Shown: positions 34,491-45,654 of the stretch, one piece after another
Position numbering within the stretch: position 1 is the first letter of the stretch
How the letters are laid out: every line of letters begins with the position of its first letter
NCBI GenBank assembly: GCA_946894095.1
Contig: OX335644.1
Location: 10,149,595-10,213,594 of the forward strand
Length of the DNA: 64,000 bases
DNA from: Incurvaria masculella
Lineage: Eukaryota; Arthropoda; Insecta; Lepidoptera; Incurvariidae
Direction: 5' to 3'
Translations under genes and position numbers: made by a program
The notes under the pieces: model-generated
Database searches by the model: none
What the model saw: the letters and a program-made list of their open reading frames with translations, nothing else
Told to the model about the DNA's origin: nothing

Positions 34491-37400
34491 CTGCAACAAT
34501 CGATTTGAAACGTCGTTAAGCAGGAGTCGTTAAGAGGTGCGATAGAAACTCACTCGTATGGCACTCCAAAACGCCTAACTAGATGCTAGTCCCAGTTGTC
34601 ACATAAACTGGCGTTTACGGAACTTCGAAGTTCCGTAAAACGTCAAACTCCATACAAGTTTTCACTAGATCTTCTATGGTTTTACTTCTTCAACTCGGAT
34701 TCCGATTTGTATGAAAACGCGGAGTCGGCGTAAACGGCAATGTCGACGTATTTTTGATAATTGTCAAATCAAACTTGGACTCGCCAATTTTAGTTCGCTT
34801 AACGCCCACTGCGCGCGCTCTTCAATTTCTCCATACATTTGCAAACGCCAGTCGATCAGTTTACAGTAAACGCCAATTTAGGTGACAGCTGGGACTACGG
34901 GCTCTGTAATTAGTTCGCTAACGAATTCGGGACGTGCAACATCTAATGAATGTTGCTCTAAATAGCGCTAAGTGATGTTCTGTCCTATTCTTTTTTTGTA
35001 TGCACCCTGACACGGATGACTAACACCACACAACTACCGTTATTATATTAGCCCAATACACCCACCGAAGGAATTAGGTGCTATTCCAGGTTATTCCCTT
35101 TATGAGCACGGCTACATGGAACTGAATGGAAAACACGGACAAATTGTCATTGCCGCTTCGACCATCTTTTGATCAAATGCGATTTTACCAACCCGGCCGG
35201 GCTTAAAAACTACCAACTAGTAGGAGAAGGGGACCTACAGTTTTAACTGGATTCGGAATCATGGAGCAGCTCGCATCGTGAAGAAATTCACTTATCCAAC
35301 TCAGAAAGTTAAAGAAAGTTGTGCATGAACGGGGTGAGGATTTAAACCCAGACCTCTGGTATACTAGGCAAGTCCCCTCGCCTCTAGGCTACGAGCCGTT
35401 AATCTGAGTAATCTCGCAATATCTTCAAATATTGTATTACGAAGAAAGCATGCAGCTTACAACATATCTTTATCAAGTAGTCGTTTAATTATATCTATCT
35501 ATTTCACAGTTTTTTTATATCGTCTTCATGACTTCTTAACATTCTAGGGCTGTCAACCTAGAATATCCAGTTTTGTTTTAGAATTACAAATAGATTTGCC
35601 GAATAAATAGTAGTACCTTTATCGAGGTCTTCCTCGAAGACGGGCTCGTTCCAGGGCTGTATGTCGCTCTTGGCGAACAACAAGAAGAACAGGTTCACCA
35701 GGAAGTAGAACGCCACAGACACGAAGAAAACATTGCGCCACTCGGACGCTAGCGTCTGCAACCACGATCAAAATCAACGATACCAGCAGCACAGCTTCAC
35801 TGTTAGTTATTCAGTGACATCGGCACCCACTTCTGCTGGCCTATTCCTGGAATTCCCTAATCAGGAATCAGGAGTCCTGAGCCTAGAAAACCGCGTTCAT
35901 AGCGGTTTTCAAAGCGATTTTCTTGACCTAAAGATGTCGGAGTATAGTATTTCAATTCATCAAGGTTTGCTGACATTTCTCCTGTGTGTATATTGTTGCC
36001 CTATTTTTATTTTTTATTATTTGCAACTATATTATTCTCCAGGGTTCGAAACAGCTAGATAAAAAAACATAAGCACTATACAGAAATCCACTAAACAAAT
36101 AAAAATGTTGTGGCAATCTTTGTTGTCTCGGGTCTCAGTAAATATATGTAAAACGTTGTACTTACATCATCTTGTATAACATAGGAGACTGATAGCGGAG
36201 CCGCGATTGAAAATGCTGTGGCAACTCCATTAGTGATTCCCATCATGGTACTCGCGAAGTTCGGAGCCAAGTCAATGTGTACCAACTGTCGACAGTGAAG
36301 AGAACAAAAGGGTAGTTAAATGATTGAAGAATAGGCCATAAAGGTTATGATTACTTAAGTGACAACTAGCGAGCTGCCTTGGCCTATCGCTAGTAGCCAA
36401 CAATAAACACGTCACTTTTAGTGAAACGCATGAAATTGACTCAGCAACGTTCCATACTGTCATAAAAAGTGACGTGTTTAATCATACGTTGACTTTGATT
36501 TTGAGTTTGTGTCCTTTCGTTCACTCCGTCCAAAGACTTACATGTATTGCATCAATGATATTATTTTTTTTATTCTCAGGGTTAATCCACCAGATTTATG
36601 TTCAAGTGAGTGGTACTGTGTTCACTGTTTCTCTGAAATTCAATCATATTCCGGAAAAAAATCTGAACGATTGGGGATGCAATTAATGAAGCGTTGATAG
36701 TGGGAAGATTCACCCAAACCTACATACAAAACATATTACATCGGAGTTATTTATATCGCACTGGTGCGTTTGGAGTGGTTCAAACCCATCGCACAATATA
36801 AAGCATCGGTAATTGCAAGAACATTATAAAAGGGTTTTCTATCGTTTATAGGTAATTGTGAAGGTAGTAATTTATGTATTACTGGACTTCTAAGTTCATT
36901 ATGTAGGACCATGATAGCCCTTATCAGAGCGAGATGAAATGTTTTATTTATAAATTTAATTTGTTTGCAAGGTTCAAGGTGTTTTTATGACTGTATTCGA
37001 TAAAGGTATCAAAATAATTTAAATCAAATAATCAACATTTAAAAAAGTTCATTATTGACTAGTAAGAATAATAATTGAATAGGGTTTACACGAACATGAC
37101 TGATTTTTTTAATGAATTTAACCAGTTGTCAGTTAATAATTAAGTTGATCGAGGTGCTTGCATAAGTAAACTAGCGAAGGTGATTAGAAATGTAAGAGCG
37201 CGATAGAGGGAAAGGAAGGTTTTAAATGTACCATGAAGCCACAGTAGTGGGCACCGTTGAGGCCGACGCAAATGGTGAGGATAGTGACGGCCAGCAGCAC
37301 GTGCCCAGCGGGCAGGTACGCGAGTGCCAGCAGTGCCACCGCTGGACCCCATTGCCCTGAAACTCAATCTAGATGCAATAGGGCCGTTCAATCCTGTAGA

Positions 37401-40400
37401 AGTCTTACTCAGTTATTAAGAGTTTCTATATATCTTTTTGGCTCCACTTGGTTTCGTTAGTTAAATCCGTTTGATTGCTTAGAATTCTTTCTCAGGTATT
37501 CACCAATTAAAAAAAAAACCTTCAATCCTTTAGAAGAATTTTTAAATAACTTTTCCTCGTGGCTCCGCTCATTTTCCTTAGTTCTTTCAGCTTTTTCAAT
37601 CACAAGTTAGATAATATGTTTCCTTGTTACATCTGAATTTAGTAGACATGCCAATGACCTACCAATTGTGTTGAAGAGTTTTCTCGCTTTAGTGTTGCTC
37701 ATGAGGTTGCGGTTGGTGATGAAGTCCGACGAAGCGCTGGCGATGAGGCTGAACACAAACATGGCGAGGTAGGGCAGTGCGGAGTACAGCCCGTTCTGTA
37801 TGACAAGCAGAAACGTTTTCATCAACTTCTAACTAGTAGAATCATCGCAATAGTTTGGTCCAAATCCTAATACATGTATTTCATTATTTGTACGTTGTGC
37901 ATGTATATTGTTAGCTTAGCCCATTGAGAGGGCTAAGCCAACAATATGCGTTTGAATTACGATAGTTTTCAAATATTTGTCTAATTTGGTCACGAACTCA
38001 TGAGATTTATGTTTAAAGTAATTTGATACCTACTGTTTACTCACCGTTAGAGAAATGCGGTATGATTGAAGTATCAGGTACAGCCTAGTTTGAGGTAGGT
38101 AATTCATTGTCTTTTGGGAATTTTGAATAGTCAATTACACTTTATCTTGACTCTTTAATCTTAAATCTCTTAACCATTACTATATTTACTTCCTCCTTAC
38201 ATGGTCAGTGTACAATAGTATCAAGCCTATACGAAAGGCGATTATTCTAAATATGAATTTAAATAATTTCTGTACCACGAATTTGTTTTAAAACAACTTA
38301 TTTAATTCTACCCATACATTTTGGTGGATATAAACAGAAATTAATAGGGAGAAATAGCTTGGGGAGTAAAGCAAAACGTAGAAGATAAAAATATCACTAA
38401 CGCTCTTGATGTCCACGTTGAGAGCATGGTTCATGTATGTCGGCATCTCGGTCAGCAGCGTCCAGAATCCAAAAGACTGTCCACTGTGAGCGAGCAGGAT
38501 GGACCAGAAAGCCATCGACGTCATGATCTTCTTCCAGGGAATCGGCAGTTTCTAAGAAATAAAAACATTAATGAGTTAGATAGCTTGGCTTAAGGCGGTC
38601 GTGAAGTCACAAGAAATTTAAGATTAGAAAATTTTCAGAAATTAATTCTTTGCCCATTGGCCAAGGCAAAATTGTGCGGCGACGGCCATTAAAACAGCGA
38701 AACCTTCTTCCACTTTTCTGAACGCTGTCAGATTTTAAATTACTTGAGAAAGCTTCATTTTATGTCCGTATGTTTTGATTTACGCAACTACCAATTGTAT
38801 TCAGAGTCAACTATTCAAAACTTAGTACGGGATTAGCACCGGACTAACCATACAAAAACCGGTTTAGCCCGGCATTAATCCGCGCACTAAAGTTATTCCG
38901 CCCGCTCTGAATACGACGGTATGTGTTTAATGATGTTGGCCAAGTCGTATGATCTAAAAACTATGAGTCGTATTCAGAGTGAACTGTCAAATTTTAGTAC
39001 GTGGGCTAACCATATAAAAATGCTATGCAGTCCGACGATATTCCCATTTGAAAGTTAGTCCGCCCACTCTGAATAAAACTATTTGTCTTTGTAAATTCAT
39101 ATGTAAATCCGTTCAAAATGTACTGCAAATGTATTATAAAAAATCAGTTGAAGAAATTTACCCTAGTCGTCTTGTCGGCGCCGGTGTTACTCTCTATGTA
39201 ATCACGCTCCTCCTTGGAGATAAACCTAGAAGTTGCCGGAGAGTTGGCACCAAACACTAGCCACAGCATAGTCCACAGCAAGCAGATCGCCCCGACGGTG
39301 TAGAAGACGGAAGGCCAGCCCCACCGACTGGCAGAGAGAACTCCAGCAAGCATCATCTCTACCACCGTGCCCAGTTGACTACCTGTGGGCCCATATTTGC
39401 AGTAATGTTAATAACCGTCATACTTTTTTTAAGAACGGCTAGTAAGCTAGGTTCCCCATACAAACGTAGTTTACTAATCATTTGAAAAACACTATTCCGT
39501 TTGGCTTGATATTTGGTATATAGTATTCTACAATAAATATCTGTGTCTGCATGTTTTTGTTTTGCTGAATAATCTAAAGCAAGTCAAATAAAAGGCAAAA
39601 GAAAATCTTAATACAAATTTTCTGTTCTCTGTTGTGTAACACAAGATAAATTTTTCAAAAAAACAAACACGTGCAGACATAGATATTTATTGCGTGATAT
39701 GAAGTCCTTAATATCAAGCAAATTGGAACAGTGGTTTTCAAATGATTAGTAAACTACGTTTGTATGGGGAGCGTAATTTTCTGATGCTTACGGGCCCACC
39801 TTAATTAATTGGAAGCACTTCATACAGTTAACAACATTGTTTTATTATTATCCATTAACATGTGTTGCCTTTTGGGGTTTGAATTTCACTTAGATACTTG
39901 AAGAAAATAATTTGATTATGTGTTATTTGTAATTCGAGTTTTTAATTATTACTGGCTCTTTATATTTTTATATTAGTGGCTTAAAAGTGCACCTGCGTAG
40001 ACAAAGGTGGCGAGTCGTATCCTTTCGCAGTCTGGGGCCCACTTGCCGACGAGTCCATGTATGCTGGGGAACAGCAGACCCTGAGTCAGCCCCATAGCCA
40101 TCCGACAGGCGCACACCGCTATCCACCCACCCTGGAATTAAACCACATGCGCATTAGTGAGATGTAACCTAGTGGTTTGTGGTAGAAAAAAAAAACGCCG
40201 TTGATATGTAATAGATAAACATAATACAAACTAACGAACTGACTCGTCGGCGCTGCCTTTAGTGTATTTGCAATAAAACTTGGCTATGCTCGGTCGTCAC
40301 TCCTGCCTTGCTTACTCTATGTTGCAGCCCCCTCAGTTCACGGCAGACCGACGCGACGGTACGATCGCAGCATATTCCTTTCGTTTCCTTTACAAACGTC

Positions 40401-43375
40401 CATACTTATTTTTCATACATGATCTAAGTTCACGGGTGCTTCGTATCAGAACTTTAAGAAGTATTACATTAATTTGGTCCTGTCACGATCTCGTTCGCTG
40501 CCCGGGTATAACGATTTCGCTCATATCTGCTCTGTGAATGTGTTTCGTCATTATTTCTTCACCAAATGGGTGAACCCATGTCCAAGCCATCATACCCTTC
40601 TCAATTCTTGTCGCATATTTCAGTTGAAAGGAGATGGCCCCGTTACTACTCCTATTTGTGCGGAACTTGTACGGTATACTTTATTTAAACTGTTACGTTT
40701 AGGGTTTAGCTTACGCGTGTTTGGACCATCATGTAGTAAATAATGTCAGCACCTGAGTAGCGGCGTACGGCACGACCATGCTGATGACGCCGTTGGTCAG
40801 CATGCCTATAGCGAGCAGCGCCTTGCCGCCGATGCGCGCCGCCAGCACGCCGGCGGGCACTTGCAAGATGATGTAGCCACAGAAGAATGATGACAGGATT
40901 GTATCCTGCGTGTGCTTGCTCCACTCGAATACCTGTCAGCAGACCAATATTGCATGATGATACAATATACTGTCACTAGCTCAAAGCCAAAAAATTAGTC
41001 TATCCGCTGTTTGAACGTAGTTACATATTTCTCCAAAGCAAATATATTTGCTAAGTGGCACCAGCCCAGAGTTGATCAAGAATTAATAAAACATATTTTT
41101 AATTGATGAATTGATGAAAGATACAAAAGGTGGTTTAATCAAAAGGTGGTGTAAACCATGGTTTAATGCATATCTTGTTTTCCTTTCAGACCGCTTTATA
41201 AGTACGTTGCGTAGGGACTTACAAGTGGCTCGTAGCTTTGAGGCGTGCGGACTTGTCTTTCATACCAGAAGTCATGGGTTCAAGTCCCGACCCCGTCCAG
41301 GCATCAACATTCTGAGTTGGATAAGTGCATTTTATTACGAATACAGTCTGTTCCATGGGCCGGAATCCGCCTAAAACTGTAGTTCCGCTTCCCTTATTAG
41401 GTCGTAGGGTTAAGCCTACTCGGGTTGGTACTATTCCATTGGATGAAAAACTGGTCAATGCGGAAATAAAAAATTCTCCATATTTTCCATCCAGTTCAAT
41501 GTAGTCATGCTACAAAGGGAAGGTTCTGGCATGGCACCTAATTTCTTCGGGAATGCGGTGTGTTGGGCTAATATCATGACGGTAGGTGTGATATTAGCCT
41601 TACATGTCCATTTACATACAAATACCTACTTTATTAAGCTTGACTTCCAATCCAATCCATGCAGCATGTCATGAAAAGGGTATTCAAGAATCATCAAGAT
41701 AATGTGACTTGGTATAATGTAATAATTTTCTTTCCCTAAACGATGATATCATATGATAAACAAGTTGTTTTTGCACCGGGGCAAGAGGCATTAACTAAGT
41801 CATAAAAAAACATCGCACGACAAATGTTTTTTTAAATATCAGAGCTATCACAAAGGTCGTAACAGAACGAATAATAAACGTGACTACACTGGTAACGATA
41901 TCATTGAGCCGTATGAACGTCTTCGAGATCGTAATGTCTTCCGGCCAAAGAAACGTTTGCTTCTTCGCCGATTGTGCAGCAGGTGCTCTTGCGTCATGAG
42001 CCAGCTACATAGTGGCTGGTGATAGGAGTCATTCGGTACGTTTCGATCTAAGTTTTTTAAAAAAAAAACATCCAAGTGCGAGGAGTCGGACTCGCACACG
42101 AAGGGTTCCGTACCACCGTACAAGATATATCAAACAAAATTACGTTTTTGTATGGGCCCCCCCCTTTATTTTTTATATTTTTTTTATTTTACCTATTTGT
42201 TGTTAGTGCGGCAAAATAAATACAAAACCTGTGAAAATTTCAGCTGCCTACCTATTACGGTTCACGAGATACAGCTCTGTAACAGACGGACGGACGGACG
42301 GACAGACGGACGGACGGACGGACGGACGGATGGACGGACAGACGGACAGCGGAGGCTTAGTAATAGGGTTCCGTTTTCACCCTCGGGTACGGAACCCTAA
42401 AAAGTGAACAAAATGTCTACCAACACATTTTTCTGAACACAATTGCGTAAACATCTGAATAAGCCACGTTGTAACGCTTCCAATGTTCTCGGGTACCAAG
42501 CCTGCATCGTCTTTTCTAGAGGAAGATCTACGTAATGTAGTTTTTATATTTAGGTCAATGTTTCTTTTTAATTAATGTTAAGTTAGATCTTAATATGTTA
42601 TACTTTCATTGCGAGTAATAATAATATGTATATTTATAAAAAAATCGATTATAATATTTATTTTACAATTAAAATTTCGGTGTACGTGTGTTCTTAATCC
42701 TTCTACCCCTAAACAGATGACAGATTTTGATGAAATTTATTTGTAAATATCTGTCTGTCTACCTCCAAGTGACCCGGATGATTCTTAGCTATAGTTGAAA
42801 CCAGTAGGGGGCGTTGTTGTACAGCAATGTAATCGGACTTTATGATTTCACACTAAATTGACGGTTATTTCATGAATGGTCTGCTTATTTATGGAACTGG
42901 ATATGGATGACTAATATGACACCTGCTGTAATGACATTAGCCTACGACACCACATGGAAGCTAGGTGCCATGCCAGGAAATCTCATTACGTTGCTCGGCA
43001 ATATTAAACTGATTAAAACACGGACAATTTAATTCAATGAGATGGTACCAACTCTGGCAGGATTTACCATAAGTAAACGTGAACCAAGGCCAGTCGTTCG
43101 AAAAGGTCACCAATCCAGAACTCAACAGCAATTACCAGAGTTGCTTCACCTCGGTTATCGAACGGAAATGCGTCGGGCCACCGGTCTAGCGAATAATTTC
43201 TCTGTGAAATTACGTTGCATAGTGGGAGCGAAGTTTGTACTAACGGGGTATCCGTAGTCGTTGGGCGAGGTCATGGCGACGATGCCCAAGCTCATGCTGA
43301 CCCGCACCATGTACGCCATCGTGGTGCAGCCGAACATGAGCATCATCTCCAGGTGCCGCACTCCCAGGGCTGCCG
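34423..43375 (-). CDS. SLC17-family transporter, gene 2 (5' incomplete)
   Basis: Ten - strand exons join in one frame: 43375-43245, 40932-40753, 40131-39993, 39382-39162, 38551-38402, 37795-37663, 37356-37232, 36285-36166, 35755-35617, 34490-34423. This gives 467 visible residues plus a split first codon. Intron positions and phases match gene 1 throughout, and only the last two exons differ in length, each by three bases. The protein has the same SLC17/MFS motifs: GVRHLE, RVSMSLGIVAM, FPSIHGLVGKWAPDCER, LAHSGQSFGFWTLLTEMP, HIDLAPNFASTMMGITNG. One difference is Cys for Trp in SSFFCGY of TM2. No frameshift or internal stop is seen, so it looks functional. The start-codon exon is missing, as in gene 1. 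Confidence 0.93.
34586..34898. mobile_element. MITE copy, 3' of gene 2
   Basis: Same family; ends CTAGTCCCAGTTGTCACA and AATTTAGGTGACAGCTGGGAC. It lies in the last intron of gene 2, close to exon J. Confidence 0.75.
34991..35400 (-). mobile_element. SINE, full length, tRNA-type head (gene 2 last intron)
   Basis: Runs from a T-run at 34991 to GGCTACGAGCC near 35400. It sits inside the last intron of gene 2, in the same orientation as the gene. Confidence 0.85.
35617..35755 (-). CDS. Gene 2 exon I (TM12)
   Basis: 139 bases, acceptor GGTTGCAG, donor AAA G|GTACT. Encodes TLASEWRNVFFVSVAFYFLV and QPWNEPVF. One codon shorter than gene 1 in the acidic tail. Confidence 0.92.
35860..35985. repeat. 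Related GCGGTTTTC foldback (gene 2 intron 8)
   Basis: GAAAACCGCGTTCATAGCGG, then TTTTCAAAGCGATTTTC and GTATTTCAATTCAT match parts of 43465-43665. Lies 100 bases before exon I. Confidence 0.55.
36166..36285 (-). CDS. Gene 2 exon H (TM10-TM11)
   Basis: 120 bases, acceptor CTGTCGACAG, donor GAT|GTAAGT. Encodes HIDLAPNFASTMMGITNG and the following helix. It differs from gene 1 at 23 bases, several of them amino acid changes in the helix. Confidence 0.93.
36395..36532. mobile_element. Foldback MITE copy (gene 2 intron 7)
   Basis: Carries ACACGTCACTTTTAGTG and AAAGTGACGTGTTTAAT, 110 bases before exon H; outer ends degraded. Confidence 0.6.
37232..37356 (-). CDS. Gene 2 exon G (TM9-TM10)
   Basis: 125 bases, acceptor GAGTTTCAG, donor ATG|GTACAT. 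Encodes QWGPAVALLALAYL and LNGAHYCGFM. Very close to the gene 1 exon. Confidence 0.92.
37663..37795 (-). CDS. Gene 2 exon F (TM8)
   Basis: 133 bases, acceptor TCATACAG, donor ATT G|GTAGG. Encodes NGLYSALPYLAMFVFSLIAS and DFITNR. Confidence 0.92.
37905..37947. other. Hairpin (gene 2 intron 5)
   Basis: ATATTGTTAGCTTAGCCC pairs with GGGCTAAGCCAACAATAT across a 7-base loop: 18 pairs with one mismatch. Short for a microRNA precursor; may be a foldback scrap. Confidence 0.6.
38402..38551 (-). CDS. Gene 2 exon E (TM7)
   Basis: 150 bases, acceptor ATTTCTTAG, donor AGC|GTTAGT. Encodes KLPIPWKKIMTSMAFWSIL and the conserved HSGQSFGFWTLLTEMP. Confidence 0.92.
38590..38780 (+). repeat. Unclassified repeat (gene 2 intron 4)
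   Basis: GGCGGTCGTGAAGTCACAAG through GCTTCATTTTATGTCCGTATG. Confidence 0.6.
38797..38914. mobile_element. Small MITE, copy 1 (gene 2 intron 4)
   Basis: Ends TGTATTCAGAGTCAAC and CCGCCCGCTCTGAATACG, 118 bases. Confidence 0.65.
38968..39075. mobile_element. Small MITE, copy 2 (gene 2 intron 4)
   Basis: Second copy, same orientation, ends CGTATTCAGAGTGAAC and CCGCCCACTCTGAATA. Confidence 0.65.
39162..39382 (-). CDS. Gene 2 exon D (TM5-TM6 and loop)
   Basis: 221 bases, acceptor GCCCACAG, donor AGG|GTAAAT. Encodes SQLGTVVEMMLAGVL, two helices, and the EERDYIESNTGADKTTR loop. Confidence 0.93.
39454..39770. repeat. Foldback element (gene 2 intron 3)
   Basis: CCCCATACAAACGTAGTTTA, CTAATCATTTGAAAA and ATAAATATCTGTGTCTGCA each recur inverted towards 39770. 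About 317 bases. Confidence 0.75.
39993..40131 (-). CDS. Gene 2 exon C (TM4)
   Basis: 139 bases, acceptor TAATTCCAG, donor GCA G|GTGCAC. Encodes CRMAMGLTQGLLFPSIHG and KWAPDCER, with the charged TM4-region residues kept. Confidence 0.93.
40753..40932 (-). CDS. Gene 2 exon B (TM2-TM3)
   Basis: 180 bases, phase 0, acceptor GCTGACAG, donor CAG|GTGCTG. Encodes FEWSKHTQDTILSSFFCGYI and the RIGGK loop. The 3' 72 bases are almost the same as in gene 1 (4 differences) while the first 108 carry 15. Confidence 0.93.
41224..41625 (+). mobile_element. SINE, tRNA-type head (gene 2 intron 1)
   Basis: Head GTGGCTCGTAGC with B-box-like GGGTTCAAGTCCC, then the family body; antisense to gene 2. Confidence 0.8.
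41806..42010 (-). other. Intron 1 segment shared with gene 1
   Basis: Counterpart of 18150-18450. Read on the - strand it keeps CGTTTCTTTGGCCGGAAGAC, CGTTCTGTTACGACC and CATTTGTCGTGCGATG in the same order. Confidence 0.5.
42071..42404 (-). repeat. GGGTTCCGTACC repeat with long GACG array (gene 2 intron 1)
   Basis: Inverse of the 6151 copy with a larger microsatellite, GACGGACGG at about 42283-42352. Same strand as gene 2. Confidence 0.8.
42880..43165 (-). mobile_element. SINE, decayed 5S-type head (gene 2 intron 1)
   Basis: Old copy 80 bases from gene 2 exon A, same strand as the gene. The body and GGTCACCAATCCAGAAC are still readable. Confidence 0.6.
43245..43375 (-). CDS. Gene 2 exon A (TM1)
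   Basis: Acceptor ATGTTGCAG, donor CCC|GTTAGT, 131 bases as in gene 1. Encodes GVRHLEMMLMFGCTTMAY and RVSMSLGIVAM. The first two bases finish a split codon from an unseen upstream exon. Confidence 0.9.
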
Positions 43376-43464
43376 CTGCAACATAGGACATATCTTATGT
43401 TAGGGACCATGGCCTGGTGACTGCAGGATCCAGCGATCTTTCGTTCTGAGCACTATTCTTTGAA

Positions 43465-43665
43465 TTCCGTGTTCAGAAATATTTCTTTCGAGAAAACCGC
43501 TTCTATAGCGGTTGCCAAAGCGGTTTTCTCTACGGAAAGATTTCGGATCACAGTATTTCAATTTATTCAATGGGTTTCCGTCGAGAAATCGCTTTGAGAA
43601 CCGCTGTAAAAGCGGTTTTCTTCGAATGAAATATTTCTCATTTATGAGCACGGATTTCCAAGCAT
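43465..43665. repeat. Foldback with GAAAACCGC/GCGGTTTTC stems
   Basis: TCCGTGTTCAGAAATATTTC...GAGAAAACCGC faces GCGGTTTTCTTCGAATGAAA..., with a smaller stem inside. Lies about 90 bases upstream of gene 2 exon A. Confidence 0.65.
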
Positions 43666-43699
43666 ACAGTTTTTTATAGGCACAGAATACTTATTCAGG

Positions 43700-43770
43700 G
43701 AATGCATCCCTTTCACTGGCGACATTCCCAAAATAAGATCTAAGCGATTATTTATTATTAGGCTCGGTAA
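43700..43770 (+). pseudogene. Small LINE scrap
   Basis: ATGCATCCCTTTCACTGGCG, then ACATTCCCAAAATAA, matches the 31336-31380 part of the decayed LINE (HPF....RHSQN). Confidence 0.35.
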
Positions 43771-44340
43771 ACAATCGTCGGGAAACGCTCATGTGAGAGC
43801 CCGGCCGGAGCACTCCTACTTAGATTATTTAGTTTGTTAGAGAATGCTTGAATTGTTATTACAACAGTTATAAGATATACTTTTTCACCATTACAATATG
43901 TAGACGATACATGTGTCGAGATGTGGCCTCGCCATGCCCAACCGCGAATGCCGGATTGAGTATACTGTGGAAAAGAAGAAAAAAATAGAATACGAAATTA
44001 TAGATCCAAAGTCGGTGGCGAAATTGGTATACGCAATAACCGCGAAAAGTGTAATGTACCTTATTTTTTTCCTTGCTTTACGATCGATTCTGCATATATA
44101 TGTACATATCACTTTCGCGTATATATTTCGTTCTCAAACGAGATTGAAATGTGATTTTCGTTGTGAATTTAGGTTATTCGGAATTTCTTGAATCGTTTCT
44201 GAAACGGCGAGATGACAGCAAAAAAAAAACATTTCTTAAGCGTCCATAATTTAATAAGAATACTTGAAAATTATACGATATAATATGTTTGGAATATGAC
44301 TGGCGATATTACATTTTTGCTCGGCACTTTGCAGGTCCTT

Positions 44341-44387
44341 TAATATTGTAAAAAAATTAAATTCACTCCGTTTTCGTTGTAGTCCCA
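44341..44387 (-). promoter_or_regulatory. Gene 2 counterpart of the shared upstream segment
   Basis: The counterpart of 13632-13690. The match runs over about 33 bases with one substitution, then decays. No start codon leading into a usable phase-1 donor was found beside either copy. Confidence 0.4.
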
Positions 44388-44459
44388 AAGAATATGAAGT
44401 TGGCTAAACGTTTAGAACATATTTCTTTACTTTTACGTGTTGAGAGGTTGTAAAGGCAA

Positions 44460-45480
44460 ATAGTTCATGTAATTATCGCTATTTCTTCAACTATATCTAC
44501 AGAAATAGTTGGTATCTGAAAAGTTGAATGGCAAAAACGACTAAAACTAAGTAGCTAAACGAATCAACCTAATTTTACTTATTTACAGATCTGGTGCAAT
44601 CCTCAAAAATAGACTATTAGATGAAATAAAGTATGACTGCCATAATATACATACACAGCACCAATAAAACTGCATCGTTTCTTAAAGCAGATAAATAATG
44701 AATTTTGGAAAAATGTAAGATTTCAAAGAAATAATCGGCGTGTGTATTTCAGAGAAGTAATGTTTTCAAATTATTAATAATAAAATAATTTCCTTATATT
44801 TTTTGCGTTCATGACGCAAACTACAGATTATATATAGTTGAAGAAGTAAGTGTTTTGAAATAAAGATTTTATGGGTCAAATTATAAATATTTGGCATACT
44901 ATGTTGTCCTTTTCGCATAATATCGAAGACATTTTTTTCTCGACAGGCACGGCACTATCGAAATAACGTTATAATTATTTTACAATATAATTTGAGACAT
45001 ATGAAAATGTATTTGTGATTAGGTTTATCCACAGAATCTTTGATATACTATAAAAAAAAACATTTCTGCACGTGTAATTTTTAGCTGAGCTCCGAAATTC
45101 GAGTACATACACAGTGGTAGAATCTTGTTGGCCTCGTTACTTTTGGGCACTCATGGTGAGAGGCGAGCTCATGTATATTTTAGAATTAAAAAAGGAGATA
45201 TAAATATGTTTGCAATATTAAAAGCGAAACGTGTAAAGCGCTTCTAATATGAATCTAGGCCAATTTATTCCTTAAGAAATTCCAGGGTGCTTATCAAAGG
45301 TGATTCGAAACGCTCGAAATATCTTTAAAAAAATATGTATGGCGGCATATTCTGAAAAGTGGAAGGAAAATTAATAGTATTTAGCTATACGAGTTAGCCT
45401 AATTTTACAAATTTACATTTGGTGGAATCTTCACAACTAGACTATTTCATGTAATATAATATTATGTATTCCCAAAATGC
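44460..45480. repeat. Pair of diverged direct repeats
   Basis: The stretch about 44550-44620 (AACCTAATTTTACTTATTTAC, AATAGACTATT) resembles 45378-45450 (AGCCTAATTTTACAAATTTAC, ACTAGACTATT). Otherwise AT-rich, with no gene. Confidence 0.35.
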
Positions 45481-45654
45481 TTAGGAGCAAATCCATGGTA
45501 AAAATATTTAGTTGCCTTTGAAATATTTTCATCATACCTAACGCTGAATTTATTGACGTTAAAAAGCCAATTATTAAAATTTAATCAAATATTCAACATA
45601 ATAAGTTTTACACGGTAGCAAATCCTAAGAACATCTACATCTGAACCTAGGTCG

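Noticed and set aside
37140..37391. 83-codon - strand frame with ATG over gene 2 exon G, and the similar + frame at 23326-23550
   Set aside because: Out of frame with the transporter. The similarity between the two only reflects exon homology.
40706..40924. 72-codon - strand frame over gene 2 exon B
   Set aside because: Frame shifted relative to the transporter frame, so a shadow.
41884..42123. Arg-rich 79-codon - strand frame (RRSKRFFGRKTLRSRRRS) as a real exon
   Set aside because: The paralogous segment at 18150-18450 keeps the frame only in part, and stops follow in both, so no joined exon is supported.
42152..42400. Frame with a Thr-Asp-Gly-Arg repeat
   Set aside because: A translation of the GACG microsatellite in a repeat.
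43913..44191. 92-codon + frame rich in Lys and Ile
   Set aside because: No domain or splice support, AT-rich sequence, and an overlapping frame on the other strand is equally open.
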